From positions 159,307-223,306 of the forward strand of contig JAQTZE010000005.1 in NCBI GenBank assembly GCA_028687935.1: a DNA stretch of 64,000 nucleotides, written 5' to 3'. The stretch is from Sulfurimonas sp. (GTDB taxonomy: Bacteria > Campylobacterota > Campylobacteria > Campylobacterales > Sulfurimonadaceae). The notes beneath the pieces were generated by a model. The model was not told the origin of the DNA and ran no database searches. It was given only the letters and a program-made list of their open reading frames with translations. Both the position numbers and the translations under genes were made by a program. Positions 46,185 to 56,005 of the stretch are shown in pieces. Each line of letters begins with the position of its first letter. Within the stretch, counting starts at the first letter, position 1.

Positions 46185-46226
46185 CATAAACGGCAATAAT
46201 ATCTATCAAACGATAAAGGAGAACAT

Positions 46227-46841
46227 TTGTTCACAGGACTCATTCGCGAAATCGCAAGCGTGCAAAGCCTTGCTGGAAGCACACTTACTATAAACGCAAA
46301 GCACAAAGCAAAACTTGGTGATTCTATCGCCATCAACGGGGCATGTCTGACTGTTGTCAAAGTTCTTCCAAACGGTTTTGCCGTAGAACTCTCCCCTGAG
46401 AGCCAAAAACTCCTCGCGATGGAGAACTACAAAAACGAAGTCCATATCGAGCCTGCTATGGTTATGGGTGATAGATTTGAAGGGCATGTCGTCCAAGGGC
46501 ATGTTGATACTGTGGGTACTATCAAAGAGATAAAAAACAACGGCAACTCGTATGATGTTTTCATCGAAGTAGCAGCCAAATATATCGCCTATATCGTCCC
46601 AAAAGGCTCTATCACGATTGATGGTGTCAGTCTCACGGTCAATGATGTAAACGCAACTGTTTTTAGGCTCACAATCATTCCCCACACGATGAAAGAGACG
46701 CTTTTTAGAAACTACCGCAAAGGCGCTCATGTCAATGTCGAGACGGATATGTTTGCCCGCTACGTCGCACACATCATCGCGCACCAAAAAAGTCCTTCTA
46801 TGAGCTGGGATGAAGTTGATGCAATAAATGCGAGATACTAA
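46227..46841 (+). CDS. ribE: Riboflavin synthase, alpha subunit
   Basis: The 204-residue enzyme starts at a TTG codon (46227), with the site AAAGGAG 6 bp before it, giving the typical MFTGLIREIA. The duplicated barrel shows GACLTVV near 35 and GVSLTVNDV near 135, both lumazine-binding repeats. It makes riboflavin from two 6,7-dimethyl-8-ribityllumazine molecules. The start codon is unusual but clear. The FlhB-like gene follows by 3 bp. Confidence 0.93.
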   Translation: MFTGLIREIASVQSLAGSTLTINAKHKAKLGDSIAINGACLTVVKVLPNGFAVELSPESQKLLAMENYKNEVHIEPAMVMGDRFEGHVVQGHVDTVGTIKEIKNNGNSYDVFIEVAAKYIAYIVPKGSITIDGVSLTVNDVNATVFRLTIIPHTMKETLFRNYRKGAHVNVETDMFARYVAHIIAHQKSPSMSWDEVDAINARY

Positions 46842-46844
46842 AAG

Positions 46845-47108
46845 ATGAGCTCCAAAGCCGCAGCACTCAAATATGACAAAAAGAGCAGCTCCGCTCCTAC
46901 CGTCGTAGCTAGCGGCAAAGGCGAACTCGCCAAACGCATCATCCAAAAAGCACAGGAGTTTGATGTGCCTATCTTTGCAAATGAAGCCCTTGTAAACTCT
47001 CTTATAGACCTTGAAGTGGATGCACAAATACCCTCAGAACTCTATCAGAGTGTCGTCGAGGTCTTTGTCTGGCTGATGAAAAACGAAAAAAAATTTAAAG
47101 AGCGATGA
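46845..47108 (+). CDS. FlhB C-terminal domain-like protein
   Basis: The 87-residue protein corresponds to the cytoplasmic C-terminal part (FlhB2) of the flagellar export switch FlhB: AAALKYD near 5-11, ELAKRIIQKAQEFDVPIFANEALVNSLIDLEVDAQIP in the middle (shown here in part) and YQSVVEVFVWL at the end. The NPTH autocleavage motif of full FlhB is absent because this is the part after it. Campylobacterota such as Helicobacter carry a similar separate copy that can replace FlhB's cleaved part. It overlaps recQ by 4 bp. Confidence 0.82.
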   Translation: MSSKAAALKYDKKSSSAPTVVASGKGELAKRIIQKAQEFDVPIFANEALVNSLIDLEVDAQIPSELYQSVVEVFVWLMKNEKKFKER

Positions 47109-48895
47109 GGATAGAGAGTATCAAACACAAAATCCTCAAAGATGTCTTCGGGCATAACAGTTTTAGAGAGTTCCAAGAAGAGGGTGTAGACGCAGTTCTC
47201 GCCAAACGCGACCTACTTATGATCCTTCCAACAGGCGGTGGCAAGTCGCTTGTGTATCAGCTTCCAACACTTATCAAAGATGGCATCAGCGTCGTTATCT
47301 CTCCGCTTATAGCGCTCATGCAAGATCAAGTCGCCTCACTTGTCGCACAAAAGATAAACGCAGCGATGCTCTCCTCAGCACAAACGCCAGAAGAGGTAAA
47401 CGCAGTTATCGCTGATGCCAAAAGTGGCAGACTAAAGTTTCTCTATCTCTCGCCTGAGCGCCTCAATACACAAAGTTCACTTGAACTGCTTAAAAGTCTC
47501 AATATCAACTTTTTTGTCGTCGATGAAGCGCACTGTATCTCCGCTTGGGGGCATGAGTTTCGGGATGATTATCGCTCTCTTGGAAACCTCAAAGCCCATT
47601 TTCCTGATGTAAATATCTGCGCCTTCACGGCAACTTCTACAAACCTTGTCACTGAGGATATTCTCCATGAGCTCAGACTTGAAAATCCTCTGCTTCTCAA
47701 AGGCAAAGTCTTTCGTAAAAACATCTTTATCTCTGTACAGCGAAGAATATCCAATGGCTATGCACAGCTTAAGAATTTTCTACAAAGACACAAGGATGAG
47801 AGCGGTATCATCTATGTAAGCTCACGCAAAAAAGCCGAAGAGCTCAGTGCGCACCTCAACATGAGCGGCTACAGCTCTCTTGTCTATCATGCAGGTTTGC
47901 CGCAGCATATTCGTGAGCAGAACTTCAAAATATTTGTCAACGACAAGGTCAATATCATGGTTGCAACCATTGCGTTTGGGATGGGAATTGACAAAAGTGA
48001 TATCCGCTTTGTGGCGCACATGTCTTTGCCAAAATCTCTGGAGAATTACTATCAAGAGATAGGGCGTGCGGGGCGTGATGGCGAAGAGAGTGAGACACTT
48101 ATGCTCTTTAACTCCGCAGATATCCTCCAACAAAAAATGTTTCTTGAAGCCATAGAAAACGCAGAGTATAAAGAGCATCTTGATAAAAAAATAGATGGCA
48201 TCTATAAGTTTGCCACCTCTGAGCTCTGCTTTCATGTCCAACTCGCCAACTACTTTGATGATGCCCTTGATGCGTGTAAAACGCAGTGTGAAAACTGTCT
48301 ACACACGGATGATGCGAGAAAAGATATAAGCAAAGAGGCGCAGATGCTCCTCAGCGCCATCTACAAAAGCGGTCAAAACTTTGGGAAAAACTATATTATC
48401 GATATTCTCAGAGGTTCAAAAGAGCAGAAACTTCTCGCCAACGGTGCAGATAAACTCTCCGTTTATAACATAGGTGCTCATGTGAGTAAAAAAGAGTGGT
48501 TTGTTATCTTGGAGCGACTGCTTGAACTTAAAACTCTTTCTGTTGGGGAGTTCTCTACTCTGCAACTCACCCAAAGCGCTGTAGAGATTCTCAAAGGGCA
48601 AAAAAGTGTCGACATCAAATCTTCCAGACTTGAGATAAATTCCAAAGAAAAACGTGTCAAACTTGCAGAGGATTTTGACTATGATACAGAGCTCTTTGGA
48701 CGTCTACGTGAGAAACGCAAAGAACTTGCAGAGGAGCTCGGCGTGCCACCGTACATCATCTTCTCAGACAAAACACTCAAACATATAGCCTCACTCAAAC
48801 CGCATGACAAGGCAAGTATGCTCGAAGTCAATGGTGTGGGAGAGAAGAAGTATGAGCAATATGGAGCTGCGTTTTTAGAGGTGATAGAGGGCTAA
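47105..48895 (+). CDS. recQ: ATP-dependent DNA helicase RecQ
   Basis: The 596-residue helicase has FREFQEEGVDAVL (motif 0), LPTGGGKSLVYQLP (Walker A), VVDEAHCISAWGH (DEAH box), FTATS, and QEIGRAGRDG. A zinc-binding region (C-x3-C-x2-C in CKTQCENCLH), a winged-helix region and a C-terminal HRDC domain (REKRKELAEELGVPPYIIF) follow. It unwinds recombination intermediates during DNA repair. It overlaps the FlhB-like gene by 4 bp, and converges on the diguanylate cyclase gene. Confidence 0.95.
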   Translation: MRIESIKHKILKDVFGHNSFREFQEEGVDAVLAKRDLLMILPTGGGKSLVYQLPTLIKDGISVVISPLIALMQDQVASLVAQKINAAMLSSAQTPEEVNAVIADAKSGRLKFLYLSPERLNTQSSLELLKSLNINFFVVDEAHCISAWGHEFRDDYRSLGNLKAHFPDVNICAFTATSTNLVTEDILHELRLENPLLLKGKVFRKNIFISVQRRISNGYAQLKNFLQRHKDESGIIYVSSRKKAEELSAHLNMSGYSSLVYHAGLPQHIREQNFKIFVNDKVNIMVATIAFGMGIDKSDIRFVAHMSLPKSLENYYQEIGRAGRDGEESETLMLFNSADILQQKMFLEAIENAEYKEHLDKKIDGIYKFATSELCFHVQLANYFDDALDACKTQCENCLHTDDARKDISKEAQMLLSAIYKSGQNFGKNYIIDILRGSKEQKLLANGADKLSVYNIGAHVSKKEWFVILERLLELKTLSVGEFSTLQLTQSAVEILKGQKSVDIKSSRLEINSKEKRVKLAEDFDYDTELFGRLREKRKELAEELGVPPYIIFSDKTLKHIASLKPHDKASMLEVNGVGEKKYEQYGAAFLEVIEG

Positions 48896-48898
48896 AGC

Positions 48899-51199
48899 TT
48901 ATACCCTCACCTGATTTCTTCCATTTTTCTTTGCTTCATAGAGCTTTTCATCTGCTCTTGTCACAGTAGTCTTGATTGACTCTTCCTCTTCATTCAGTGC
49001 TAAGCCAAAACTACAAGTAAGTGTTGGTATATCCTTGAAGTTATGGTTCTCGATTTTTCTTCTAAGATTTTCTGCCATACTTTGCATACTTTCTAAAGAC
49101 TCCGTTCTTGCGAGAATGATGAACTCTTCTCCACCCCAGCGAATAAGATGGTCAACTTTTCGTATCTGCTCTTTTACAAGTCCAACAAGGGCTACTAACA
49201 CTTCATCGCCGACGTCATGTCCATAGTTGTCGTTTATCTCTTTGAAGTGGTCTATATCAAAGAAAATTATTCCTGTTCTAAAGCCTTTATCTTTATTGAG
49301 TTTCATGATATTTTGAATATTTGTCTCAAAATAGACTCGATTATACGAATCTGTGAGTTGATCACGGTTGAGCTGTTTTTCAAGTTGCAGTTTTTCCATC
49401 ATACGCTCGCTGATATCAGTAAACTCTACGACATATTCTGTCTCATCATATTTATTAATAGCCACGCTAAAAGCATGTGGTGTTGCCGTGCTATCAAGCA
49501 TAGAGACTATCCTTTGTCTACTAGAGAGTTTTAAGAGGCTCTCTATCCAGTGCTTCTCATCTCCTTTGACATCTCGTAGACTAAAAAAATCTTTATGCTC
49601 AATAAAACGCTGACAAATACAAGTGTATCGTTTTCTAAATGTCTCAATGTTTTCAAATCCAAAAAAGTTGTAAAAACTTTTATTTGCAAATTGAAAATCA
49701 ATACCATTAGTCAAAATAACAATGGAACTTTGTAAGTCGATAAAACGCTCCAGACTTTTATAAGCATTGACTTGTCGCGTGACATCATAAACAGTCCAGA
49801 AACTTTTTAGGATGCCGCCCTGTTCATCCAACTCATGAGTGCCACGAGCTTCTACAAAACATACTTCACCACTAACTTTGATAATACGATAACTAAACGA
49901 ATATTCACTTTTACCATGAAGTGACTCTAGGTAGCTACGACGTACAGCTCGTCTATCATCAGGATGTACAAAAGAGAGGAAAAATTCAGATGAAGGCACA
50001 AAATTTCTATCAACAAGACCAAATATATTCAAGATCTCATCACTCACATAAAACTTATTTTCTCTATGGTCATACTCTATGGAGCCAAAATGAGCGGCAG
50101 CTTGTGCGTTTAAAAGAGAGCTGTTCATAGATTGGAGTTTCTTTTGGTGCTGTCTCATCTTCTCAATCTGCTTCAAGATAATCACAATTAAAATAAAGAT
50201 AAGCAAAGCACCACCCAACACAAGAAGTTTATAGTGTTGATAAATTTTGACTATATTCATAATCTCATCTTGCTCGCCCACAGAGACGATATAGCCTGCA
50301 TGTTTATTTTCAGTGTCCTTAATAGCAATAAGGCTGATCACATAGCTCGTATTCGCATCATAGAGTGTTTGAGAAAAATCCTTATGTTGCCCCATTTTTT
50401 TCTTGAAATCTTTGGTATCTTTTGCTAGTTGCACAATCGCATGTATACTCCCGTTATGTATGCGTTCTGCTGTAACCATAGAAAGCGCAGGATTCTCGAC
50501 GTAATAGTTTGAATCGATAAAAGAGGGTACCAGCAATCCTTGATAAGAGGGGAAAATCTTATCGTAACTTGTACTTTGTAGCATAATAAGCTGATAAGAG
50601 TTTTCGGGCAACAACTTTCTTAGCTTTTCTTCAAAGGCATCAAAAGAGATAGAAAATTCGACACTGCCAAGATAGCTCTCTCCATCTATTATAGGAAAAA
50701 CGTAGCGAAATCCAGGGTAGACTCTTCCGCCTTCAAATCCAAATACTTTTGTATGTTCTTTGTTGACAGTTGCGATAGAGCTTCGTAACTCCATAAGAGA
50801 ATCCCCATTCACATAGGGCAAATGCATGCGTAAAAGACTTTTTCCATCACAGGTATGGATATGAAATTGTCTCACCTTCATCGCTTTCATCGTATCGTAG
50901 GATTTGTAAAGCGCTCGATACAGTTCACCACGCAAGATGTTTTGCTCTTCTGTACTGTTACTCTCTTTAAAATGATGCAGTATCTCAAGCGCTACTTTGT
51001 TTTGCATAAAAGAGTTGAAATCTTTTTGTGCGGCTATCTCATAAATATCTTGAATAGCTCTATAAGTACCCGAGACTACTGCCAATGGCTGCTTATTAAA
51101 CTCATAAATCGATTTTTCTTGTGAACTTTTCAAATAATCTATAATCAAAAATGTGCCAGCGCAGATAAGTACAAAAAGAATGAAAATACTTTTTTTCAC
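48899..51199 (-). CDS. Membrane diguanylate cyclase with periplasmic sensor and PAS domains
   Basis: The 766-residue protein starts at GTG, whose G is shared with the TAG stop of the gene upstream (TAGTG). It has an N-terminal membrane helix (ILFVLICAGTFLIIDYL), a Cache-like periplasmic domain (about 35-320), a second helix (LLVLGGALLIFILIVIIL), PAS domains (about 360-480 and 495-600) and a GGDEF domain with GGEEF preceded by RKVDHLIR, the allosteric I-site (RxxD). It makes cyclic di-GMP and is probably product-inhibited. Coupling to the binding-protein gene suggests that protein feeds it signal. Confidence 0.9.
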   Translation of the reverse strand: MKKSIFILFVLICAGTFLIIDYLKSSQEKSIYEFNKQPLAVVSGTYRAIQDIYEIAAQKDFNSFMQNKVALEILHHFKESNSTEEQNILRGELYRALYKSYDTMKAMKVRQFHIHTCDGKSLLRMHLPYVNGDSLMELRSSIATVNKEHTKVFGFEGGRVYPGFRYVFPIIDGESYLGSVEFSISFDAFEEKLRKLLPENSYQLIMLQSTSYDKIFPSYQGLLVPSFIDSNYYVENPALSMVTAERIHNGSIHAIVQLAKDTKDFKKKMGQHKDFSQTLYDANTSYVISLIAIKDTENKHAGYIVSVGEQDEIMNIVKIYQHYKLLVLGGALLIFILIVIILKQIEKMRQHQKKLQSMNSSLLNAQAAAHFGSIEYDHRENKFYVSDEILNIFGLVDRNFVPSSEFFLSFVHPDDRRAVRRSYLESLHGKSEYSFSYRIIKVSGEVCFVEARGTHELDEQGGILKSFWTVYDVTRQVNAYKSLERFIDLQSSIVILTNGIDFQFANKSFYNFFGFENIETFRKRYTCICQRFIEHKDFFSLRDVKGDEKHWIESLLKLSSRQRIVSMLDSTATPHAFSVAINKYDETEYVVEFTDISERMMEKLQLEKQLNRDQLTDSYNRVYFETNIQNIMKLNKDKGFRTGIIFFDIDHFKEINDNYGHDVGDEVLVALVGLVKEQIRKVDHLIRWGGEEFIILARTESLESMQSMAENLRRKIENHNFKDIPTLTCSFGLALNEEEESIKTTVTRADEKLYEAKKNGRNQVRV

Positions 51200-52029
51200 T
51201 ACATATTTCCTTTTTCAGGAATAGCATCTTCAATCTTGAGTGCGTCATACGCTTTTACATCAGAGGGTGTAAATCCGTACTCAACTATTGAACCCCACTT
51301 TTTATATTCACTTACAGGGATATTGAGCAAAGTTTCTCGTATCGCTTTGATCTCTTCAGATGAGAGTGTTTTTGTATTCACCACTATTGATAAAAGAGGC
51401 TGCTCTTCACTCATAGCGATAATCTCCATCCCAAGACTCTCATACTTATGAGCAAACTCCTCTTGTACGCCGGCAAGCATATATTTGCCCTCAAGCACGC
51501 TCGTAAGTGCATTGACATGTGACATCGTATAAGCATAGCGCTGCTCTTCGAGCGCAACTGCAAATTTTTCTTGAAGAAGTTTTTGTGTCATATAATAGCC
51601 GCAAGTAGAGAGTGGCTGCGTGAGGGATACAGTGAGTGTTTTACTAAAATCTATCTCATCTTTTTTAAACTTTGCGATTACGCATCTATACCCCATTGAA
51701 CCATCTTGTTTCTTTATAGAGACAAGTGGTCTGATAGAGGGATATTGCTTTTTTAAGACCGCATAAGGAAGCGGTCCGAGATAAGCGATATCTATACTTC
51801 CATCTTTAAAACCGAGCAAAATATCATTGTAATCTTTTTTATAATTAAATTTAACGTCAATTGGAAGTTTGCTTTGGACATAGTCAATCAGTGGCAAAAA
51901 TTCTTCTATAGTTTTTTTCTCATTTTCCATAGGCAGAGGTGCAAAAGAGATCACTCTTCTCTCCTGGGCACAAAGATAATTCACCGTAATGATGCTGATT
52001 AAAACTATATAAAACACAAGCTTATGCAT
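51199..52029 (-). CDS. PhnD-like periplasmic binding protein
   Basis: The 276-residue protein has a signal peptide (MHKLVFYIVLISIITVNYLCAQ) and the type 2 periplasmic-binding fold of the PhnD/phosphonate group: ISFAPLPMENEKKTIEEFLPLIDYV, DIAYLGPLPYAVL and QPLSTCGYY. No ABC permease or ATPase genes are nearby. It ends in the TAG that overlaps the GTG start of the diguanylate cyclase, so it probably senses a ligand for that enzyme rather than importing it. The ligand is unknown. Confidence 0.8.
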   Translation of the reverse strand: MHKLVFYIVLISIITVNYLCAQERRVISFAPLPMENEKKTIEEFLPLIDYVQSKLPIDVKFNYKKDYNDILLGFKDGSIDIAYLGPLPYAVLKKQYPSIRPLVSIKKQDGSMGYRCVIAKFKKDEIDFSKTLTVSLTQPLSTCGYYMTQKLLQEKFAVALEEQRYAYTMSHVNALTSVLEGKYMLAGVQEEFAHKYESLGMEIIAMSEEQPLLSIVVNTKTLSSEEIKAIRETLLNIPVSEYKKWGSIVEYGFTPSDVKAYDALKIEDAIPEKGNM

Positions 52030-52093
52030 CTGACTCTCTTTATTATAATTACTTACTATTATTATTTCATTATACCGATAAGAGTATAAAATT

Positions 52094-52840
52094 TCAATCT
52101 TTTAATGATCTCACCTCAGGATTACAGGCTATTTTATGTGCCATATTCACGCTCTCAAAACCTTCTAACTCCACAAACGCAGCAAGCGTTGCGTTTCTAT
52201 ATCCCTCTCCGCTGTTGAGATAAATGTTAAAACCGTTTTCATGTAAGGCAATACGTGTTGGCAGAGCTATTGAGTAGGTCGTCAAAACACCGCTGCGTTT
52301 CATTGCGTTTTGAATATCTGCAAAATACTCTTGCGTCCAGAGCGCAGGATTTGCTTTTGGCGAAAACGCATCTTGATAGACGATGTCAAAAGTCTCATGA
52401 AACCCTCGCACATACTCCCGCGCGTCACCTATAAAAACCTCGATATAAAAAAATTCATCCTCATAAACGCCATCTTCTGAAAGCTTTGTGATGATATCTG
52501 CAAACGCAGCAAACTCTTGGGGATAGGTGAAATCTTTGAGGGATTTGATAAGCGCGCCATCAAGTTCAGGCGAATAGATATAAAGCTTGCTCGTCATTGC
52601 GTTTTGTCTGTGATGATAGAGCGTTGCAAGCGTATTAAATCCCAATCCGTAACAAATATCCAAGATATAAATGCGCTCTTTATCCTGCATCAGTCCAAAC
52701 GCGGGGAGGACGTGTTTCAGCAGTGACTCATTCAGCGCCCCATCTTTTGTCGAGTGATAATGCTCCTCATACTCTTTGGAATAGGCCGTAAAAGAACCAT
52801 CTTCGCTGAGTGTCATTGTGTGGAGAGAGTCGTTAAACAT
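52094..52840 (-). CDS. MnmC-like tRNA methyltransferase domain protein
   Basis: The 248-residue protein (start ATG at 52838-52840, overlapping the upstream stop as TAATG) matches the MnmC methyltransferase domain: LDICYGLGFNTLATL is the SAM loop, and VYQDAFSPKANPALWTQEYF is the DAFSP signature. It would add the final methyl group to the 5-aminomethyluridine made in the MnmE/MnmG pathway. The FAD-oxidase half of MnmC is absent. It ends a five-gene overlapping run that begins with luxS. Confidence 0.8.
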   Translation of the reverse strand: MFNDSLHTMTLSEDGSFTAYSKEYEEHYHSTKDGALNESLLKHVLPAFGLMQDKERIYILDICYGLGFNTLATLYHHRQNAMTSKLYIYSPELDGALIKSLKDFTYPQEFAAFADIITKLSEDGVYEDEFFYIEVFIGDAREYVRGFHETFDIVYQDAFSPKANPALWTQEYFADIQNAMKRSGVLTTYSIALPTRIALHENGFNIYLNSGEGYRNATLAAFVELEGFESVNMAHKIACNPEVRSLKD

Positions 52841-53343
52841 TATAAACCATTCCCCCACATATGCATTTTTTTTGCGATAACGAGATCGTATTCTTGGAAG
52901 ATATCTATTGCGTTTGGAGTGCGAAATTCAAAACGCTCAAGCAGTTCTTTGAGTGCTTCGATATCCATCGTCCCTTTTTTTTCCATGATAATGAGTTCGG
53001 CTGTATTTGCCAAGGTCGTATAGGCCGTTTTGAGCATAAGCTCTTGTTTTGTGTGCCCTGCAAAAATATCTTTAAAGATCACCATATCATTGTCGCGAGG
53101 GAGTGCACGAAATGGGTGTGCAAAATTTTTTATATGTTGGATTTTTGCATCAGCGTAGATACTTTGCAGCTCATGTGTCTCGTTTTCATTGTAAAAAGCG
53201 ATACGCATCTCTCCGCCCTTTTGTGCCATAAGCTCATAAAGTGCGGTCGTGGTTGCATCCACTGCCGAAGTCACCTGTATATATTGGTTCCCTGGAAGCG
53301 GATTGAAAAGCTCCAAAAATTGCTTGAGTTCAGATATTTTCAC
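52840..53343 (-). CDS. Unrecognised protein of the luxS cluster
   Basis: The 167-residue protein has an N-terminal amphipathic part and alternating strands and helices (MRIAFYNENETHELQSI, DMVIFKDIFA, ELIIMEKKG). It loosely resembles a degenerate class I SAM methyltransferase, but no signature is convincing. It overlaps the MnmC-like gene by 1 bp and lies 6 bp after the gene at 53350, so it belongs to the same transcript. Confidence 0.5.
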   Translation of the reverse strand: MKISELKQFLELFNPLPGNQYIQVTSAVDATTTALYELMAQKGGEMRIAFYNENETHELQSIYADAKIQHIKNFAHPFRALPRDNDMVIFKDIFAGHTKQELMLKTAYTTLANTAELIIMEKKGTMDIEALKELLERFEFRTPNAIDIFQEYDLVIAKKMHMWGNGL

Positions 53344-53349
53344 TGCGTT

Positions 53350-53652
53350 TTAGTACGCCATATCATGAAGCTCACGAAAGAGGTAGGCTTCGACAATATC
53401 ATCAATATCTCTTTGCGTATGCGCTACAAGCGGCATCATATTGAGCTCCATAAAAGGCATAGGATTTTCTGCATCACTTGTAAAGATGACTGCTTCTGAG
53501 AAATTCTCAAAACCGTCATATGTAGGACTGTGTAGTATCTCTACGACCTGCCCCTCTTCTACGAGTACCTGCGCCCAGACTTTTGCATCATAGACCTTTG
53601 TGAGCCTCGCTTCTTGCACATCCTCAGAGTCCATCGGTAAAAGCAGATACAT
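53350..53652 (-). CDS. Unrecognised 100-residue protein of the luxS cluster
   Basis: A small protein beginning MYLLLPMDSEDVQEARLT with a FENFSEAVIF segment and a helical end. The start is faintly like NifX/NifB-type small domains, but this is not enough for a call. It is adjacent to luxS with no gap and to the next gene by 6 bp. Confidence 0.5.
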   Translation of the reverse strand: MYLLLPMDSEDVQEARLTKVYDAKVWAQVLVEEGQVVEILHSPTYDGFENFSEAVIFTSDAENPMPFMELNMMPLVAHTQRDIDDIVEAYLFRELHDMAY

Positions 53653-54156
53653 CTACTCTACCTTGTCCAAATCAAGCTTGAGCGCATCATTATCCATCAC
53701 ATCTATATCATGACGCAATACATCTGAAGCGATTGCTTTTGCATCTTCGAGTGAGTGCATTTTGTAAGTGCCACATTGATAGATATTGAGTTCAGGAATA
53801 TCATTTTGAGACTCTACATTGAGCACATCTTGCATAGAAGCTTCCCAAGCAGCAGCGACTCTCTCTTCATTTGGCTTTCCAATAACACTCATATAAAAAC
53901 CTGTACGGCATCCCATTGGTGAAAGGTCGATGACTTCGACATCTTTTGCGTTAAGATGATCTCGCATAAAGCCTGCAAAAAGATGCTCTAAAGTGTGGAT
54001 TCCTTCTTGTGAAAGTATTCCCTCATTTGGTCTGACAAAACGCAGGTCAAATACAGTAATATCATCTCCTGATGGAGTTTTCATCCCCTTTGCAAAGCGC
54101 ACTGCAGGAGCTGGCATAATGGTGTGATCAACGGTAAAAGAGTCTAATAATGGCAT
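53653..54156 (-). CDS. luxS: S-ribosylhomocysteine lyase LuxS
   Basis: The 167-residue enzyme starts [14 protein letters not shown] and has the metal site HTLEH (H54, H58), [10 protein letters not shown] with the catalytic cysteine, and a third ligand region [10 protein letters not shown]. It cleaves S-ribosylhomocysteine to homocysteine and DPD, the precursor of autoinducer 2. It is the first gene of a cluster with two unknown genes and an MnmC-like gene, so it may mainly serve the methyl cycle. Confidence 0.95.
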   Translation of the reverse strand: MPLLDSFTVDHTIMPAPAVRFAKGMKTPSGDDITVFDLRFVRPNEGILSQEGIHTLEHLFAGFMRDHLNAKDVEVIDLSPMGCRTGFYMSVIGKPNEERVAAAWEASMQDVLNVESQNDIPELNIYQCGTYKMHSLEDAKAIASDVLRHDIDVMDNDALKLDLDKVE

Positions 54157-54224
54157 AAGTATTTCCTTAATAAATGTGAGGGTATTTTAGCGTTTTTTTG
54201 CTCAAGAATTCTGAGATAATTTTC

Positions 54225-55025
54225 CTAATTTTTATCCATAAAGCAGGCACTCACATAACCCACAACGCGACCTCCATCTCCGCTTGCATCCGCGCTTGTT
54301 CTATAGTCAAGTATCTCTGGTATAAGTTGCATCTCTATCGCGCATTTGAGCATTGCTTCGACACCTATTCTCCCACATGCTTCACAACCTTGATGCAGTG
54401 CTTTTAAGTCCATATTGGCGATTGCGTTTAGACAGATACTATCAAGTTTGTTCGCATCACTCTGCGTATAAAAATGACTCAAATCTGTACTAATGATAAG
54501 AGCCGAATCTGCGCGTCCAAGTACATAGCTTATGATTTTTGATAAATATTCCGCATCTATATCTGAGTAGACAAGCTCTACGATTTTTACATCTGGGAGA
54601 TAATATTTGATAAAAGGAAACTGCACTTCCGTGCTATGCTCAGCATGTGCCTCTGCTAAAAAAGGAATTGAAAAACGCTCGGTGATATCTGTTATCAATG
54701 TATCACTCGCCTCTATCGCGCCAAAAGGCGTCTCATATTGCGTATATCTTCCAAGACTCGCGCCCTCAAACGCAACTCTATGCGAGGGACCAAGAACAAG
54801 TATATTTTTTACACCAGAATTTTGTAAAAGCCTATACGCAATATCCGCCGTATATCCAGAATATACATATCCCGCGTGAGGGACGATGATTGCTCTTGGC
54901 TTCATTTGTGGCAGTTTTTTGTTCTCATCATAGAGCGCACTGAAATGTTCAAAATATCTTTCAAGTTCCACACCTCTTGCCGGATAAAAGCTTCCTGCTA
55001 CACTCATTTCACGTTTCATGACCAA
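54225..55025 (-). CDS. AmmeMemoRadiSam system protein B (MEMO1-like)
   Basis: The 266-residue protein starts MVMKREMSVAGSFYPARG and carries the MEMO-family metal-site motifs: IVPHAGYVYSGYTA near 48-61, LGPSHRVAFEGA near 78-89 and HSTEVQFPFI near 120, with DLSHFYTQSDA later. The family binds iron or copper; in bacteria the role of the triad is unknown. It overlaps the radical SAM gene by 10 bp and is the last gene of the locus. Confidence 0.85.
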   Translation of the reverse strand: MVMKREMSVAGSFYPARGVELERYFEHFSALYDENKKLPQMKPRAIIVPHAGYVYSGYTADIAYRLLQNSGVKNILVLGPSHRVAFEGASLGRYTQYETPFGAIEASDTLITDITERFSIPFLAEAHAEHSTEVQFPFIKYYLPDVKIVELVYSDIDAEYLSKIISYVLGRADSALIISTDLSHFYTQSDANKLDSICLNAIANMDLKALHQGCEACGRIGVEAMLKCAIEMQLIPEILDYRTSADASGDGGRVVGYVSACFMDKN

Positions 55026-56005
55026 ACTCCTTTTATATTTTCACCGCAGATTTTACATGCACTTTTATGAATATCTAAAGCACCCATCTCAAAGTTATTT
55101 CTATCAATAAGTAAGGCTTTACATTTTGGACAGTAGGTATTGTTATCTGTTTGAATATTGCCAAGATAAACATAACGTATGCCATGTTTATAGGCTATTT
55201 CTCTCGCTTTTGCAAGAGTTGAGTACGGTGTTTTGGGTGTATCGAGCATCTTATAATCAGGATGAAATGCACTCAAGTGCCATGGTATATCTTTTCCTAA
55301 TTTTATAGCGATAAACGCAGCCATTTGTTCTATCTCTTCTTCGCTATCATTGACCCCTGGTATGAGCAGTGTTGTAATCTCTAGCCAAATATCACTCTTT
55401 GCAAACGCAATCAAACTCTCCAAAACTCCGTCCAAATCTGTTTTGAGCACTTTTTTATAGTATTCATGTGAAAAACTTTTGAGATCTATATTCGCTGCGT
55501 TTACCCACGACTTCATATCTTCAAGTACCTCTGCAGACTCATAGCCACTCGATACAAAGACATTTTTGAGCCCATTTTCTTTGGCAAGAATCCCGATATC
55601 TTTTGCATAGGGATACCAAATTGTTGGCTCATTGTAAGTGTAGCTGATACTTTTGGATCCATTTTGTAGTGCCAGATTTACTATATCATTTGGTGAATAC
55701 TCCACACTTTCATCTACATGAGTCGTTTGGGAAATAGAGTAATTTTGACAAAACGGGCAACGAAAATTGCACCCGACAGTTCCAAGAGAGAGTGAATGGG
55801 TAAAGGGAAGGAAATGGTAGAGCGGTTTTTTCTCGATTGGGTCGTTATGCAGAGCACTCGGATGCCCGTAGGTTTTGGTTACAAGTGAGCCCTCTTCATT
55901 GAAGTTTATCCCACATATACCGTACTTCCCTTCTTTGAGCGTGCAGTAATGTTTACATAAAACGCAGGTGATCGAGTCTTCATCCCTCAAGCGGTAATAT
56001 TGCAT
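55016..56005 (-). CDS. AmmeMemoRadiSam system radical SAM enzyme
   Basis: The 329-residue protein begins MQYYRLRDEDSITCVLCKHYC (ATG at 56003-56005; the longer frame upstream is inside the AMMECR1 gene). It shows the cluster motif CNFRCPFC in GTVGCNFRCPFCQNYSIS, and C-terminal cysteines CPKC and CKIC for a possible second metal site. It should be a radical SAM enzyme acting with the MEMO and AMMECR1 proteins. Its substrate is not known. It overlaps the AMMECR1 gene by 26 bp and MEMO by 10 bp. Confidence 0.85.
   Translation of the reverse strand: MQYYRLRDEDSITCVLCKHYCTLKEGKYGICGINFNEEGSLVTKTYGHPSALHNDPIEKKPLYHFLPFTHSLSLGTVGCNFRCPFCQNYSISQTTHVDESVEYSPNDIVNLALQNGSKSISYTYNEPTIWYPYAKDIGILAKENGLKNVFVSSGYESAEVLEDMKSWVNAANIDLKSFSHEYYKKVLKTDLDGVLESLIAFAKSDIWLEITTLLIPGVNDSEEEIEQMAAFIAIKLGKDIPWHLSAFHPDYKMLDTPKTPYSTLAKAREIAYKHGIRYVYLGNIQTDNNTYCPKCKALLIDRNNFEMGALDIHKSACKICGENIKGVWS

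Noticed and set aside
46206..47027. 273-codon open frame on the minus strand
   Set aside because: It is antisense to ribE and the FlhB-like gene, both well supported.
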